Shown: positions 1 through 6,306 of the stretch, one piece after another | How positions within the stretch are numbered: the first letter of the stretch is position 1 | How the letters are laid out: each line of letters begins with the position of its first letter | Origin: RUG191 sp045642225 | Lineage (GTDB): Bacteria; Bacillota; Clostridia; Lachnospirales; Lachnospiraceae | Assembly (NCBI GenBank): GCA_045642225.1 | Contig: JAZUIN010000109.1 | Span: 1-15,261 of the forward strand | Direction: 5' to 3' | Length of the DNA stretch: 15,261 nucleotides | Notes under the pieces: model-generated | Told to the model about the DNA's origin: nothing | The model's input: the letters and a program-made list of their open reading frames with translations, nothing else | Databases searched by the model: none | Position numbers and translations under genes: made by a program

Positions 1-1
1 T

Positions 2-175
2 CCTATGCTGGTGGGCGTATGCATGATAATGCTTGCAACACCTGTCGGCTCAATGACGGCTATGCTGGCGCAGCAGTATGATGGGGATTATGAGCTTGCA
101 TCCAAGGGCGTTGCACTGACTACAATATTGTCGGTTGCAACAATGCCGCTGGTATCTTTAATCTTGAAGATGTAA
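2..175 (+). CDS. AEC family transporter, C-terminal fragment
   Basis: This is the last 57 codons of a membrane protein whose start lies before the window. The visible protein is hydrophobic and contains a stretch matching the end of AEC (auxin efflux carrier / malate permease) transporters: MLATPVGSMTAMLAQQYDGD at about residues 10-29 of the fragment, then a final hydrophobic helix ending in LILKM and a TAA at 173-175. Family members export or import small organic acids across the cytoplasmic membrane; the substrate cannot be told from this piece. Its GC content is about 53 percent by hand count over the first 120 bases, against roughly 33-38 percent in samples of the next gene. It could be another ten-helix carrier, but the Ala/Pro/Gly-Ser pattern followed by a tail helix fits AEC best. 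Confidence 0.7.
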   Translation, partial: PMLVGVCMIMLATPVGSMTAMLAQQYDGDYELASKGVALTTILSVATMPLVSLILKM

Positions 176-180
176 ATGCG

Positions 181-211
181 AGCTTTAATAGATAAATATA
201 CTATCAAAGCT
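181..211. promoter_or_regulatory. Imperfect palindrome abutting the -35 box (possible operator)
   Basis: Two 11-base arms, AGCTTTAATAG (181-191) and CTATCAAAGCT (201-211), are inverted repeats with one mismatch, separated by a 9-base AT-rich centre. The right arm ends exactly where the -35 region of the next promoter starts. No T-run follows on either strand, so a standard intrinsic terminator for the upstream transporter gene is not supported. The position suggests a protein-binding operator for the PurF-like gene, though a weak terminator hairpin is possible. The regulator is unknown. Confidence 0.4.
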
Positions 212-240
212 GTGACAAATTCTCGGAAAAGTTATATAAT
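212..240 (+). promoter_or_regulatory. Sigma-A type promoter of the PurF-like gene
   Basis: GTGACA at 212-217 (five of six bases of the -35 consensus) is followed after 17 bases by a perfect TATAAT at 235-240. Transcription would start near 247, giving a leader of about 55 bases before the ATG at 302. No terminator is visible after the PurF-like gene, so this promoter may also serve the efflux genes downstream. Confidence 0.75.
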
Positions 241-268
241 GGAGAAGCATATATCATAAAGTGGGGCG

Positions 269-286
269 CTTTGTGCTTCCACAAAG
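269..286 (+). promoter_or_regulatory. Leader hairpin touching the Shine-Dalgarno sequence
   Basis: CTTTGTG (269-275) and CACAAAG (280-286) form a perfect 7-bp stem with a CTTC tetraloop. The stem ends one base before the ribosome binding site AAGGAG (287-292) of the PurF-like gene. It could stabilise the mRNA 5' end or tune ribosome access. The same heptamer pair, in the opposite order, recurs just upstream of the next gene (1736-1768). Confidence 0.4.
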
Positions 287-301
287 AAGGAGACAATAAT
301 T

Positions 302-1723
302 ATGGGTGGCTTTTTTGGCGTAGCATCACAAGACAGTTGTACTTTTGATTTGTTTTTTGGAACAGATTATCATTCACATTTAGGTACAAGAAGAGCTGGT
401 CTTAGTGTATATGGTGATGGTAAGTTTAATCGTGCAATTCATAACATTGCAAATGCACCTTTTAGAACAAAGTTTGAATCAGACTTACATGAGATGAAGG
501 GTAATTATGGTATTGGTGTCATTTCTGATTTTGAGGCACAACCGGTACATGTAAGAAGTCATCATGGTTCATATTCGATTGTGACTGTTGGTAAGATTAA
601 TAACATGGACGAGTTGGTTGATGATATTATGACAGGTCACACACATTTCTTTGAAATGTCAAATGGTGACATAAGCCAAACAGAGTTAGTTGCAGCCCTT
701 ATTAATAGAGAAGATAATTTTATCGATGGAATTAAGAATGCACAAGACAAGATTGATGGATCTATGTCAATGCTTATTCTTACTCCTAAAGGAATATATG
801 CAGTAAGAGATAAATTCGGAAGAACACCAATTGTTATTGGTAAGAAGGAAGGTGCAATGTGTGCTTGTCTTGAGAACACATCTTTCCTTAACTTAGGTTA
901 TACATTTGAGAAAGAATTAGGTCCAGGTGAAGTATGTGTTATGGATGAGAATGGTATCCGTACATTAGTTGACCCTGGCAAGGAATGTAAGATTTGTACT
1001 TTCCTTTGGGTATATTATGGATATCCATCATCAACATTTGAAGGAATATCTGTTGAAAATATGCGTAATAAATGTGGAGCTAATCTTGCTAAGAGAGATA
1101 ATGTTAAGCCAGACGTAATCGCAGGTGTGCCAGATTCTGGTACAGCTCATGCAATAGGATATTCTAATGAAGCACATATCCCATTCTCAAGACCTTTAAT
1201 TAAATACACACCAACTTGGCCAAGATCTTTTATGCCAACAGTTCAAACTAAGAGAGATTTGATTGCCAAGATGAAGCTTATTGCAGTTGAAGACTTGATC
1301 AAGGATAAGAGCTTACTTATGATTGATGACTCTATTGTACGTGGAACACAATTAAGAGAGACAGCAGAGTTTTTATATGATATAGGAGCCAAAGAGGTTC
1401 ATATTCGTCCAGCATGTCCACCAATCATGTTTGGATGTAAATATCTTAATTTCTCACGTTCTCGTTCTGAGATGGAATTAATTGCCAGACGTGTAATTAA
1501 CGAGATTGAAGGAAGAGAAGTATTAGGAGGCAATCCAGAAGACGACGCATTACTTGCAAAATATGCTGATCCTGATACTGAAGAATATGAGAAGATGAAC
1601 GAGATGATCCGTCAAGAAATGGGATTCACATCATTAAGATTTAACAGATTAGATGATATGTTAGATTCAGTAGGAATTGACCCATGCAATCTCTGCACAT
1701 ATTGTTGGAATGGACAAGAGTAA
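302..1723 (+). CDS. PurF-like protein with degenerate glutaminase domain
   Basis: A 473-residue protein, the usual length of the Fe-S type amidophosphoribosyltransferase (PurF), which makes phosphoribosylamine from PRPP and glutamine in purine synthesis. The C-terminal phosphoribosyltransferase half is well kept: VPDSGT at 276-281 and the PRPP-binding motif IDDSIVRGT at 341-349. Cysteines fitting the four [4Fe-4S] ligands are present: C229 or C232, C379, and the pair C465/C468 in LCTYC. The N-terminal glutaminase half is not intact: the protein begins MGGFFG, so the catalytic cysteine that normally follows Met1 is glycine. The RYST-like motif reads GVIS (72-75) and the AHNGN-like motif reads VGKIN (96-100). 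The usual NRYVGRT-like loop reads YTPTWPRSF (302-310). It is therefore unlikely to hydrolyse glutamine; it may use ammonia or another acceptor. The start is supported by AAGGAG at 287-292. No other purine gene is next to it. Databases probably call it amidophosphoribosyltransferase; I would not assign purF. Confidence 0.85.
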   Translation: MGGFFGVASQDSCTFDLFFGTDYHSHLGTRRAGLSVYGDGKFNRAIHNIANAPFRTKFESDLHEMKGNYGIGVISDFEAQPVHVRSHHGSYSIVTVGKINNMDELVDDIMTGHTHFFEMSNGDISQTELVAALINREDNFIDGIKNAQDKIDGSMSMLILTPKGIYAVRDKFGRTPIVIGKKEGAMCACLENTSFLNLGYTFEKELGPGEVCVMDENGIRTLVDPGKECKICTFLWVYYGYPSSTFEGISVENMRNKCGANLAKRDNVKPDVIAGVPDSGTAHAIGYSNEAHIPFSRPLIKYTPTWPRSFMPTVQTKRDLIAKMKLIAVEDLIKDKSLLMIDDSIVRGTQLRETAEFLYDIGAKEVHIRPACPPIMFGCKYLNFSRSRSEMELIARRVINEIEGREVLGGNPEDDALLAKYADPDTEEYEKMNEMIRQEMGFTSLRFNRLDDMLDSVGIDPCNLCTYCWNGQE

Positions 1724-1768
1724 ACACTATTTGTTCACAAAGTTAGTGTAGAATTAGGTATCTTTGTG
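1724..1768 (+). promoter_or_regulatory. Candidate H-type RNA pseudoknot upstream of the efflux operon
   Basis: Two interleaved inverted repeats fill the 61-base gap. Stem 1 pairs ACACTA (1724-1729) with TAGTGT (1744-1749). Stem 2 pairs CACAAAG (1736-1742) with CTTTGTG (1762-1768). The left arm of stem 2 sits in the loop of stem 1, with loops of 6, 1 and 12 bases, which is sterically plausible for a pseudoknot. The element ends 5 bases before GGAGAG (1774-1779), the ribosome binding site of the next gene. It matches no riboswitch class that I recognise, and the two stems may simply be chance or alternatives. Confidence 0.3.
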
Positions 1769-1784
1769 AGTATGGAGAGAAAAC

Positions 1785-3281
1785 ATGGAAGAAATTAGAA
1801 AAAAGAAAATGAAAAAAAGAATAATAATGTTTTCTGTTTTAGGCGCATTACTTCTATTAGTAGTGGGCCTAATTTGTTATTGTTCTTTTTCAGGGGAAGA
1901 AACTAAGAAGGAAGGCAATGTTGAACAGATAGAAGCAAGAACAATTGCTAATTCTGTATCTGGAAGCGGTGTAGTTACATCGGTTAATAGTGAAGAAGTT
2001 ACAAGTCAACAGTTTGGAACTAAGGTTAGTGCTGTCTATGTTAAAGAGGGAGATATTGTAACTCCAGGTCAAGTTATTTGTCAGCTTGACACTAAGAATT
2101 TGCAAGAGCAATACAACAACGTTCAAGACCGTATTGTTGAGACTAAGAATAACAGAGTTGAACGTGATAATGATTATGACAATAATTTAACAGAGAGTCG
2201 TAATAACAGAAGCAAAAGAATCAACGAGACTAACGAGAAATTACAAAATGCTAGAAATGAATATGTAGCAGCGTTAACAGATCTTGATAGTGCTAAGAAG
2301 AGTTACGATGCTTATATTGCTACTCCAGGACATAGTCAGTATGACATGCAAGCTTTGCAGTTGCAATCTAACATTCAGGCAAAACAGTCTACGGTAGATG
2401 TTAAGAAAAATGCTATTGATTCATATCAAGATACTTTGGATTCTCTTAACGAGAACGATAATGAAGATAACATCAAGGAAGCTAAGTCTAATTATGATAA
2501 GTCTACTGCTGACACTATAGAAAATCTTGAAGATCAAGCCAAAGAAATTCAAAAGAGTATTGGCGAATGTACAATAAGATCTACAATAGGTGGTACTGTT
2601 ACAAATCTTTCTGTTAGAACAGGTGATAGTTATAATGGTGGAGTTGTATGTTCCGTTGAGGGCTTGAATGCATTGATGGTAGAGGCTGAAGTTAGCGAAT
2701 ATGACATTCCAGATATTGCAGTAGGTATGAAGGTTAGAATGAAGACCGATGCTACAAGAGATAAGGAACTTACTGGTGTTGTTACATATGTTGCGCCTAG
2801 AGCAACAAGCACAAGTGCTAGTGGTAATAGTGGTTCAGGTCTTTCTAGTTTGATAGGAATGGATGCATCAAGTTTAGGTGGCTCGTCTATGGGCGGCGGA
2901 AGTAATTCAGCTACATTTAAGGTGAAGATAGCTTTAGATGAGCAGAATACAAGATTAAGACTTGGAATGAATGCTAAGATTAGCATTATTACTAATGAAG
3001 TTGATGACGCAATTTCTGTTCCATATGACGCAGTTCAAGAAGATGAAAATGGAAATAAGTACGTTGAAATCGTAACTAATAAAGAAGAAGTTGATAAAGA
3101 TAGTAGTATCGAATATAAGAAGGAAAAGGTAAATGTTGTTGTCGGAATTTCAGGAACATATTATACAGAGGTTTCTGGAAATGGAATTAAAGCAGGTGCG
3201 TATGTATTTGTTCCAGCAGCAACAGGTTCAGATTCCGTAGAAGAGATCATGAATTCAATGGGTGCAACTACAGGAGTATAA
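1785..3281 (+). CDS. MacA/HlyD-like membrane-fusion protein of an ABC efflux system
   Basis: A 498-residue periplasmic-adaptor type protein that, in a Gram-positive, would sit anchored in the membrane and act with the ATPase and permease encoded next (compare YknX of Bacillus YknXYZ, or MacA). Visible order: a lysine-rich N-terminus and membrane anchor at about 12-33; the first lipoyl half at about 57-103; a long hydrophilic, Asn/Lys/Glu-rich helical hairpin at about 105-258; the second lipoyl half at about 259-285 (GGTVTNLSVRTGD); a beta-barrel region; and a C-terminal membrane-proximal domain ending at 498. A Ser/Gly-rich stretch at about 341-375 interrupts the barrel region and looks like a flexible loop. 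The start at 1785 has GGAGAG 5 bases upstream; the next Met (codon 9) is less well placed. The ATPase gene starts 3 bases after the stop, which marks an operon. The exported substrate is unknown; peptides or antimicrobials are typical for the family. Confidence 0.88.
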   Translation: MEEIRKKKMKKRIIMFSVLGALLLLVVGLICYCSFSGEETKKEGNVEQIEARTIANSVSGSGVVTSVNSEEVTSQQFGTKVSAVYVKEGDIVTPGQVICQLDTKNLQEQYNNVQDRIVETKNNRVERDNDYDNNLTESRNNRSKRINETNEKLQNARNEYVAALTDLDSAKKSYDAYIATPGHSQYDMQALQLQSNIQAKQSTVDVKKNAIDSYQDTLDSLNENDNEDNIKEAKSNYDKSTADTIENLEDQAKEIQKSIGECTIRSTIGGTVTNLSVRTGDSYNGGVVCSVEGLNALMVEAEVSEYDIPDIAVGMKVRMKTDATRDKELTGVVTYVAPRATSTSASGNSGSGLSSLIGMDASSLGGSSMGGGSNSATFKVKIALDEQNTRLRLGMNAKISIITNEVDDAISVPYDAVQEDENGNKYVEIVTNKEEVDKDSSIEYKKEKVNVVVGISGTYYTEVSGNGIKAGAYVFVPAATGSDSVEEIMNSMGATTGV

Positions 3282-3284
3282 GAG

Positions 3285-3980
3285 ATGGCTGAAGTAATAC
3301 GTCTTGAAAATATAATAAAGCGTTTTTATGTAGGTCAGCCTAACGAACTCGAGATTTTGCATGGCATTTCACTTACTGTGGAAGAAGGAGAATTTGTCTC
3401 TATTGTAGGACCGTCAGGTTCTGGTAAATCAACACTTATGAACTTGATAGGTGTACTTGATAGACCGACTGAAGGAAACTATTATCTAGATGGTATAGAT
3501 GTTGAAAATGCTGCAGATGATGAATTGTCAGATATTAGAAATAGGAAAATAGGCTTTGTATTTCAGACCTATAACCTTATTTCTAAAACAAACGCAATCA
3601 AAAATGTCGAACTACCAATGCTTTATGCAGGGCTAGGTGCTACGGAGCGACACAAGAGAGCAGAGGAGCTACTTGAATTAGTAGAGATGTCCGAAAGAGC
3701 CAAACATTTACCAGAGGAATTGTCTGGTGGACAAAAGCAGCGTGTAGCGATTGCAAGAGCTATGGCAAATGACCCAGCGATTATCTTAGCGGATGAGCCA
3801 ACAGGAGCGCTAGACTCTAAAACGGGTCGATTAGTTATGGATTTGTTCCATAAGTTGAACAAGGAAAAAGGTAAGACAATAGTATTAATAACTCACTCGC
3901 CAGAATTGGCAGAGGAGACTGATAGAATAATATCTATCGTTGACGGCAATATTGTTGATGACAGGAGAAAGGATAAATAA
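3285..3980 (+). CDS. MacB/LolD-type ABC transporter ATPase (YknY-like)
   Basis: A 231-residue nucleotide-binding subunit, the normal size for this class, that powers the export complex from the cytoplasmic side. All key motifs are intact: Walker A GPSGSGKST (42-50), Q-loop glutamine Q94 in FVFQTYNL, signature LSGGQ (146-150), Walker B ILADE (167-171), D-loop ALDS (175-178) and the switch histidine H204 in LITHS. The sequence belongs to the MacB / LolD / FtsE-like group that pairs with FtsX-fold permeases. It lies between the membrane-fusion gene (3-base gap) and the permease gene (1-base overlap, TAATG), so the three proteins are almost certainly made together. Confidence 0.95.
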   Translation: MAEVIRLENIIKRFYVGQPNELEILHGISLTVEEGEFVSIVGPSGSGKSTLMNLIGVLDRPTEGNYYLDGIDVENAADDELSDIRNRKIGFVFQTYNLISKTNAIKNVELPMLYAGLGATERHKRAEELLELVEMSERAKHLPEELSGGQKQRVAIARAMANDPAIILADEPTGALDSKTGRLVMDLFHKLNKEKGKTIVLITHSPELAEETDRIISIVDGNIVDDRRKDK

Positions 3981-5293
3981 TGCTAGGCGAAAGTATTATA
4001 ATGGCACTTAACAGCATATGGTCAAATAAAATGCGTTCGTTACTTACGATGCTAGGCATTATTATTGGTATCGGTGCGGTAATTGCGATACTTACAGTTG
4101 GTAATTCGCTTACCCTTACTCTTCAGGAAAACATGCAGTCTATGGGCTCGAATGACATTTATATAAGTGTGTCAGCCAAATCAGATGACGGTAAACAGTC
4201 TGATTTGGATGGTGTCGAGTATCCAACTGATGAAGCGTCGAGAAATGATGAATTAAGAGACGAAGACTATATCACAAGTGATATGATTTATAGTATGTGT
4301 GAAACCTTTAAGGACCAGATATATGCAGTGCAGATTTCGGACCGTGCTGGTTCAGGTAAGGCTAGTTTTGGTACTGAAAATGTTAAGATTAGTGCCACAG
4401 GTGCTTCTGCGGGTTATTTCTTAACTAATAAGGTTAATATCCTTGAAGGCTCAATGTTTTCGGGCAATGATTTCCAGAATAAGAAATATGTATGTATGGT
4501 AGATAAGACTTTGGTTGACAAGTTGTTCAAGGGTGACGCAAAGAAAGCGATAGGACAAGAAATCGAAGTTGATTTAGAGGATGCAACAGCAGTAAACTGC
4601 ACAATTGTCGGTGTATATGAGGCGCAGCAAGCAGCGGGTACAGGTGATATGGCGTCTATGTTTGCAAGCTTTATGACAGGTGGAGCTGCTAGGATATATC
4701 TACCACTTAAGACATCTAAGGCAATTACTAATAGTAGTGATAAGTATGAAATGGTTAGAATTAGTACAGCTATAGGAGTAGACCCAGAGCAGTTTTCTAA
4801 AGAGATAAGAGGATTCTTTAGACCCTATTATGCTGGTAATAATAAGTATGAAGTTACAGCAGTTACACTTCAAGGAATGTTAGATTCGTTGACAGAGCTT
4901 ATGGATAAGCTTACGTTAGCAATATCTATAATTGCAGGAATTGCGCTTCTTGTAGGTGGTATAGGTGTTATGAATATAATGCTTGTGTCTGTAACAGAAA
5001 GAACGAAAGAGATAGGAACTAGAAAAGCTTTAGGAGCAAAGAATTCTGATATAAGAATTCAATTCCTAGTTGAAGCTATGATTATATGTTTGATAGGTGG
5101 AATAATAGGGCTTATACTTGGATTGGTTTCGGGAACATTATTGTCACAATTGTTGGGATATCCAGCATCACCATCAATTGGTGGAGTGGTATTCTCATTG
5201 CTCTTCTCAATGGCGATAGGACTTGCATTTGGATATTTCCCTGCGGACAAGGCAGCCAAGATGAACCCTATTGATGCGTTGAGGTACGAATAG
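3980..5293 (+). CDS. MacB/FtsX-type ABC transporter permease (YknZ-like)
   Basis: A 437-residue membrane subunit with the classic MacB layout: one helix near the N-terminus (about 19-41, LGIIIGIGAVIAIL), a large extracellular domain (about 42-310), then three helices at about 311-336, 361-383 and 399-421. The signature stretch after the second helix, VTERTKEIGTRKALGA, is the conserved coupling region that contacts the ATPase. The C-terminus PADKAAKMNPIDALRYE is typical of the family. This subunit works by mechanotransmission rather than forming a channel. The start codon overlaps the stop of the ATPase gene, indicating translational coupling. I see no convincing terminator after the stop at 5291-5293, so read-through into the flagellar region is possible. 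Confidence 0.94.
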   Translation: MLGESIIMALNSIWSNKMRSLLTMLGIIIGIGAVIAILTVGNSLTLTLQENMQSMGSNDIYISVSAKSDDGKQSDLDGVEYPTDEASRNDELRDEDYITSDMIYSMCETFKDQIYAVQISDRAGSGKASFGTENVKISATGASAGYFLTNKVNILEGSMFSGNDFQNKKYVCMVDKTLVDKLFKGDAKKAIGQEIEVDLEDATAVNCTIVGVYEAQQAAGTGDMASMFASFMTGGAARIYLPLKTSKAITNSSDKYEMVRISTAIGVDPEQFSKEIRGFFRPYYAGNNKYEVTAVTLQGMLDSLTELMDKLTLAISIIAGIALLVGGIGVMNIMLVSVTERTKEIGTRKALGAKNSDIRIQFLVEAMIICLIGGIIGLILGLVSGTLLSQLLGYPASPSIGGVVFSLLFSMAIGLAFGYFPADKAAKMNPIDALRYE

Positions 5294-5347
5294 TCAATAG
5301 CAAAAATTTTGGTTCTTAAAAGTTTTATAAAAATATAAAAAATCTAT

Positions 5348-5374
5348 TAAGGTTTTCTGACACTCGTCCGATAT
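5348..5374 (+). promoter_or_regulatory. Sigma-D (sigma-28) promoter of the flgM operon
   Basis: TAAGGTTT at 5348-5355, an 11-base spacer, and TCCGATAT at 5367-5374 match the flagellar sigma-28 pattern (TAAAGTTT - N11 - GCCGATAA; CCGATAT in Bacillus). Transcription would begin near 5381. A second promoter with identical spacing lies before flaG, which strengthens both calls. Confidence 0.82.
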
Positions 5375-5384
5375 ATAATGTGAA

Positions 5385-5422
5385 AAGTAGAATAAGCGTT
5401 TCATGAAGAGGCGTTTCTACTT
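5385..5422 (+). promoter_or_regulatory. Leader stem-loop of the flgM transcript
   Basis: AAGTAGAA (5385-5392) and TTCTACTT (5415-5422) form a perfect 8-bp stem with a 22-base loop, right at the predicted 5' end of the sigma-D transcript. The purine-rich stretch GGAGGAAGGAGAG (5431-5443) follows. The stem may protect the 5' end or present the GGA-rich Shine-Dalgarno region to CsrA; neither is proven. Confidence 0.4.
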
Positions 5423-5430
5423 GAATTCAT

Positions 5431-5442
5431 GGAGGAAGGAGA
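5431..5442 (+). promoter_or_regulatory. Ribosome binding site deciding the flgM start
   Basis: GGAGGA (5431-5436) and AAGGAG (5437-5442) lie in tandem. AAGGAG is 9 bases before ATG 5452 but touches the alternative GTG at 5443, while GGAGG could serve the GTG. ATG 5452 gives the usual FlgM N-terminus. The GGA repeats also resemble CsrA core sites (ANGGA). Confidence 0.6.
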
Positions 5443-5451
5443 GTGCCTATT

Positions 5452-5733
5452 ATGCGTGTAGATACTTTAAGTCAAGTAGCTCAATTGTATAACACACAGA
5501 AAGCTACAAGAACAACAAAGACAACTGGACCAAGACCAATGGGCAGAGATGAAGTACAAATTTCGTCTGCAGGTCGTGATTTCCAGATAGCAAAAAAGGC
5601 AGTCGCAGAAGCTTCGGATATCAGGGAAGATAAAGTTGCTGAAGTAAAGTCAAAAATTGACTCAGGAAATTACAATGTTGATACCGGAGATTTTGCAAGT
5701 ATGTTACTTAGCAAATACAAAGAACAGCTATAA
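5452..5733 (+). CDS. flgM: FlgM, anti-sigma-D factor
   Basis: A 93-residue protein (96 if the GTG at 5443 is used). FlgM binds and inactivates the flagellar sigma factor sigma-D/sigma-28 until the hook-basal body is complete and FlgM is removed. The N-terminus MRVDTLSQVAQLYNT and the middle motif DEVQISSAGRDFQ (33-45) are typical of clostridial FlgM. The C-terminal helices (about 56-93, with DKVAEVKSKIDSGNYNVD) form the sigma-binding part. I prefer the ATG because family members start MRI/MRV and the spacing from AAGGAG is better. Being first in a sigma-D operon, flgM inhibits its own transcription, a standard feedback loop. flgN starts 16 bases after its stop. Confidence 0.9.
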   Translation: MRVDTLSQVAQLYNTQKATRTTKTTGPRPMGRDEVQISSAGRDFQIAKKAVAEASDIREDKVAEVKSKIDSGNYNVDTGDFASMLLSKYKEQL

Positions 5734-5749
5734 TAGTGAGGATTTATAA

Positions 5750-6262
5750 GTGGCAAGTTTGATGGATGAACTTCTAGGAGTTCTAGAACAAGAAAAAAAG
5801 GGCTATGATACATTAAAAAGTATCGGTGAAGGAAAGCGAGATAGCATCGTTGCAGGGAAGGTAGACGATTTAGAAGCTATTTCTGCCAAAGAACAGATTA
5901 TTATGTCTGACCTTAAGAATCTTGAAAGCAAACGTGTCCGTATCCTCGAAGACATGGCTGTTGTACTAGGTAAGGATGGTCAAGAAGTTACTATTACTCA
6001 GATGATAGATATGCTTGAGAAGCAACCTAGTGAACAGGCTAAACTCGTGCAAGCAAGAGATGAACTTGTTGCGAGTGCAAATGACATGCAGATTGCCAAT
6101 CAACAAAACGCTATTTTGTTGCAGCATGCAATGGAATTAGTTGAGTTTGATTTAACTTTACTTAAAAGCCTACGTCAGGCCCCAGAGACGGCGAACTATA
6201 ACAAGGACGCTTATAATACAGGGGATATTTTAGGCAATAGCGGCTTTGACGCTAAGCAGTAA
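5750..6262 (+). CDS. flgN: FlgN, export chaperone for FlgK and FlgL
   Basis: A 170-residue, largely helical cytoplasmic protein matching the FlgN family, which binds the C-termini of FlgK and FlgL and delivers them to the flagellar export apparatus. The pattern is typical: MASLMDELLGVLEQEKKGYD at the N-terminus, heptad-rich helices (about 20-150), and the stretch NQQNAILLQHAMELVEFDL (about 117-135). It starts at GTG 5750, preceded by GTGAGGA (5736-5742); the next in-frame ATG (5762) would remove the conserved MASL start and has poorer spacing. The position directly between flgM and flgK is the usual one. The C-terminal 25 residues are Gly/Asn-rich and probably disordered. Confidence 0.88.
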   Translation: MASLMDELLGVLEQEKKGYDTLKSIGEGKRDSIVAGKVDDLEAISAKEQIIMSDLKNLESKRVRILEDMAVVLGKDGQEVTITQMIDMLEKQPSEQAKLVQARDELVASANDMQIANQQNAILLQHAMELVEFDLTLLKSLRQAPETANYNKDAYNTGDILGNSGFDAKQ

Positions 6263-6275
6263 AGCTTTAGATAAT
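6246..6275 (+). promoter_or_regulatory. Weak candidate sigma-A promoter before flgK
   Basis: TTGACG (6246-6251) and GATAAT (6270-6275) are each one base off consensus, with an 18-base spacer, at the very end of flgN. This could give basal expression of the junction genes independent of sigma-D. Because the -35 lies in coding sequence, a chance match is likely enough that confidence is low. Confidence 0.25.
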
Positions 6276-6306
6276 CCGGAGCCCAAACTTTGAGAGGAGA
6301 CTTATC

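Noticed and set aside
212..234. PurR-type box upstream of the PurF-like gene
   Set aside because: The only similar text, around CTCGGAA (221-227), does not fit the PurBox consensus and has no paired second box.
2630..2986. 118-codon minus-strand open frame inside the membrane-fusion gene
   Set aside because: It lies fully opposite a well-supported gene, is a mirror of the low-complexity Ser/Gly part, and has no ribosome binding site or recognisable domain.
5429..5461. Ten-codon reading frame starting at ATG 5429 and overlapping the flgM start
   Set aside because: It has no ribosome binding site of its own, and its ATG lies in the Shine-Dalgarno region of flgM; most likely chance.
6252..6270. 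Small hairpin at the flgN end as a terminator
   Set aside because: Short stem with a bulge and no T-run; flgK follows in the same operon with a good ribosome binding site.
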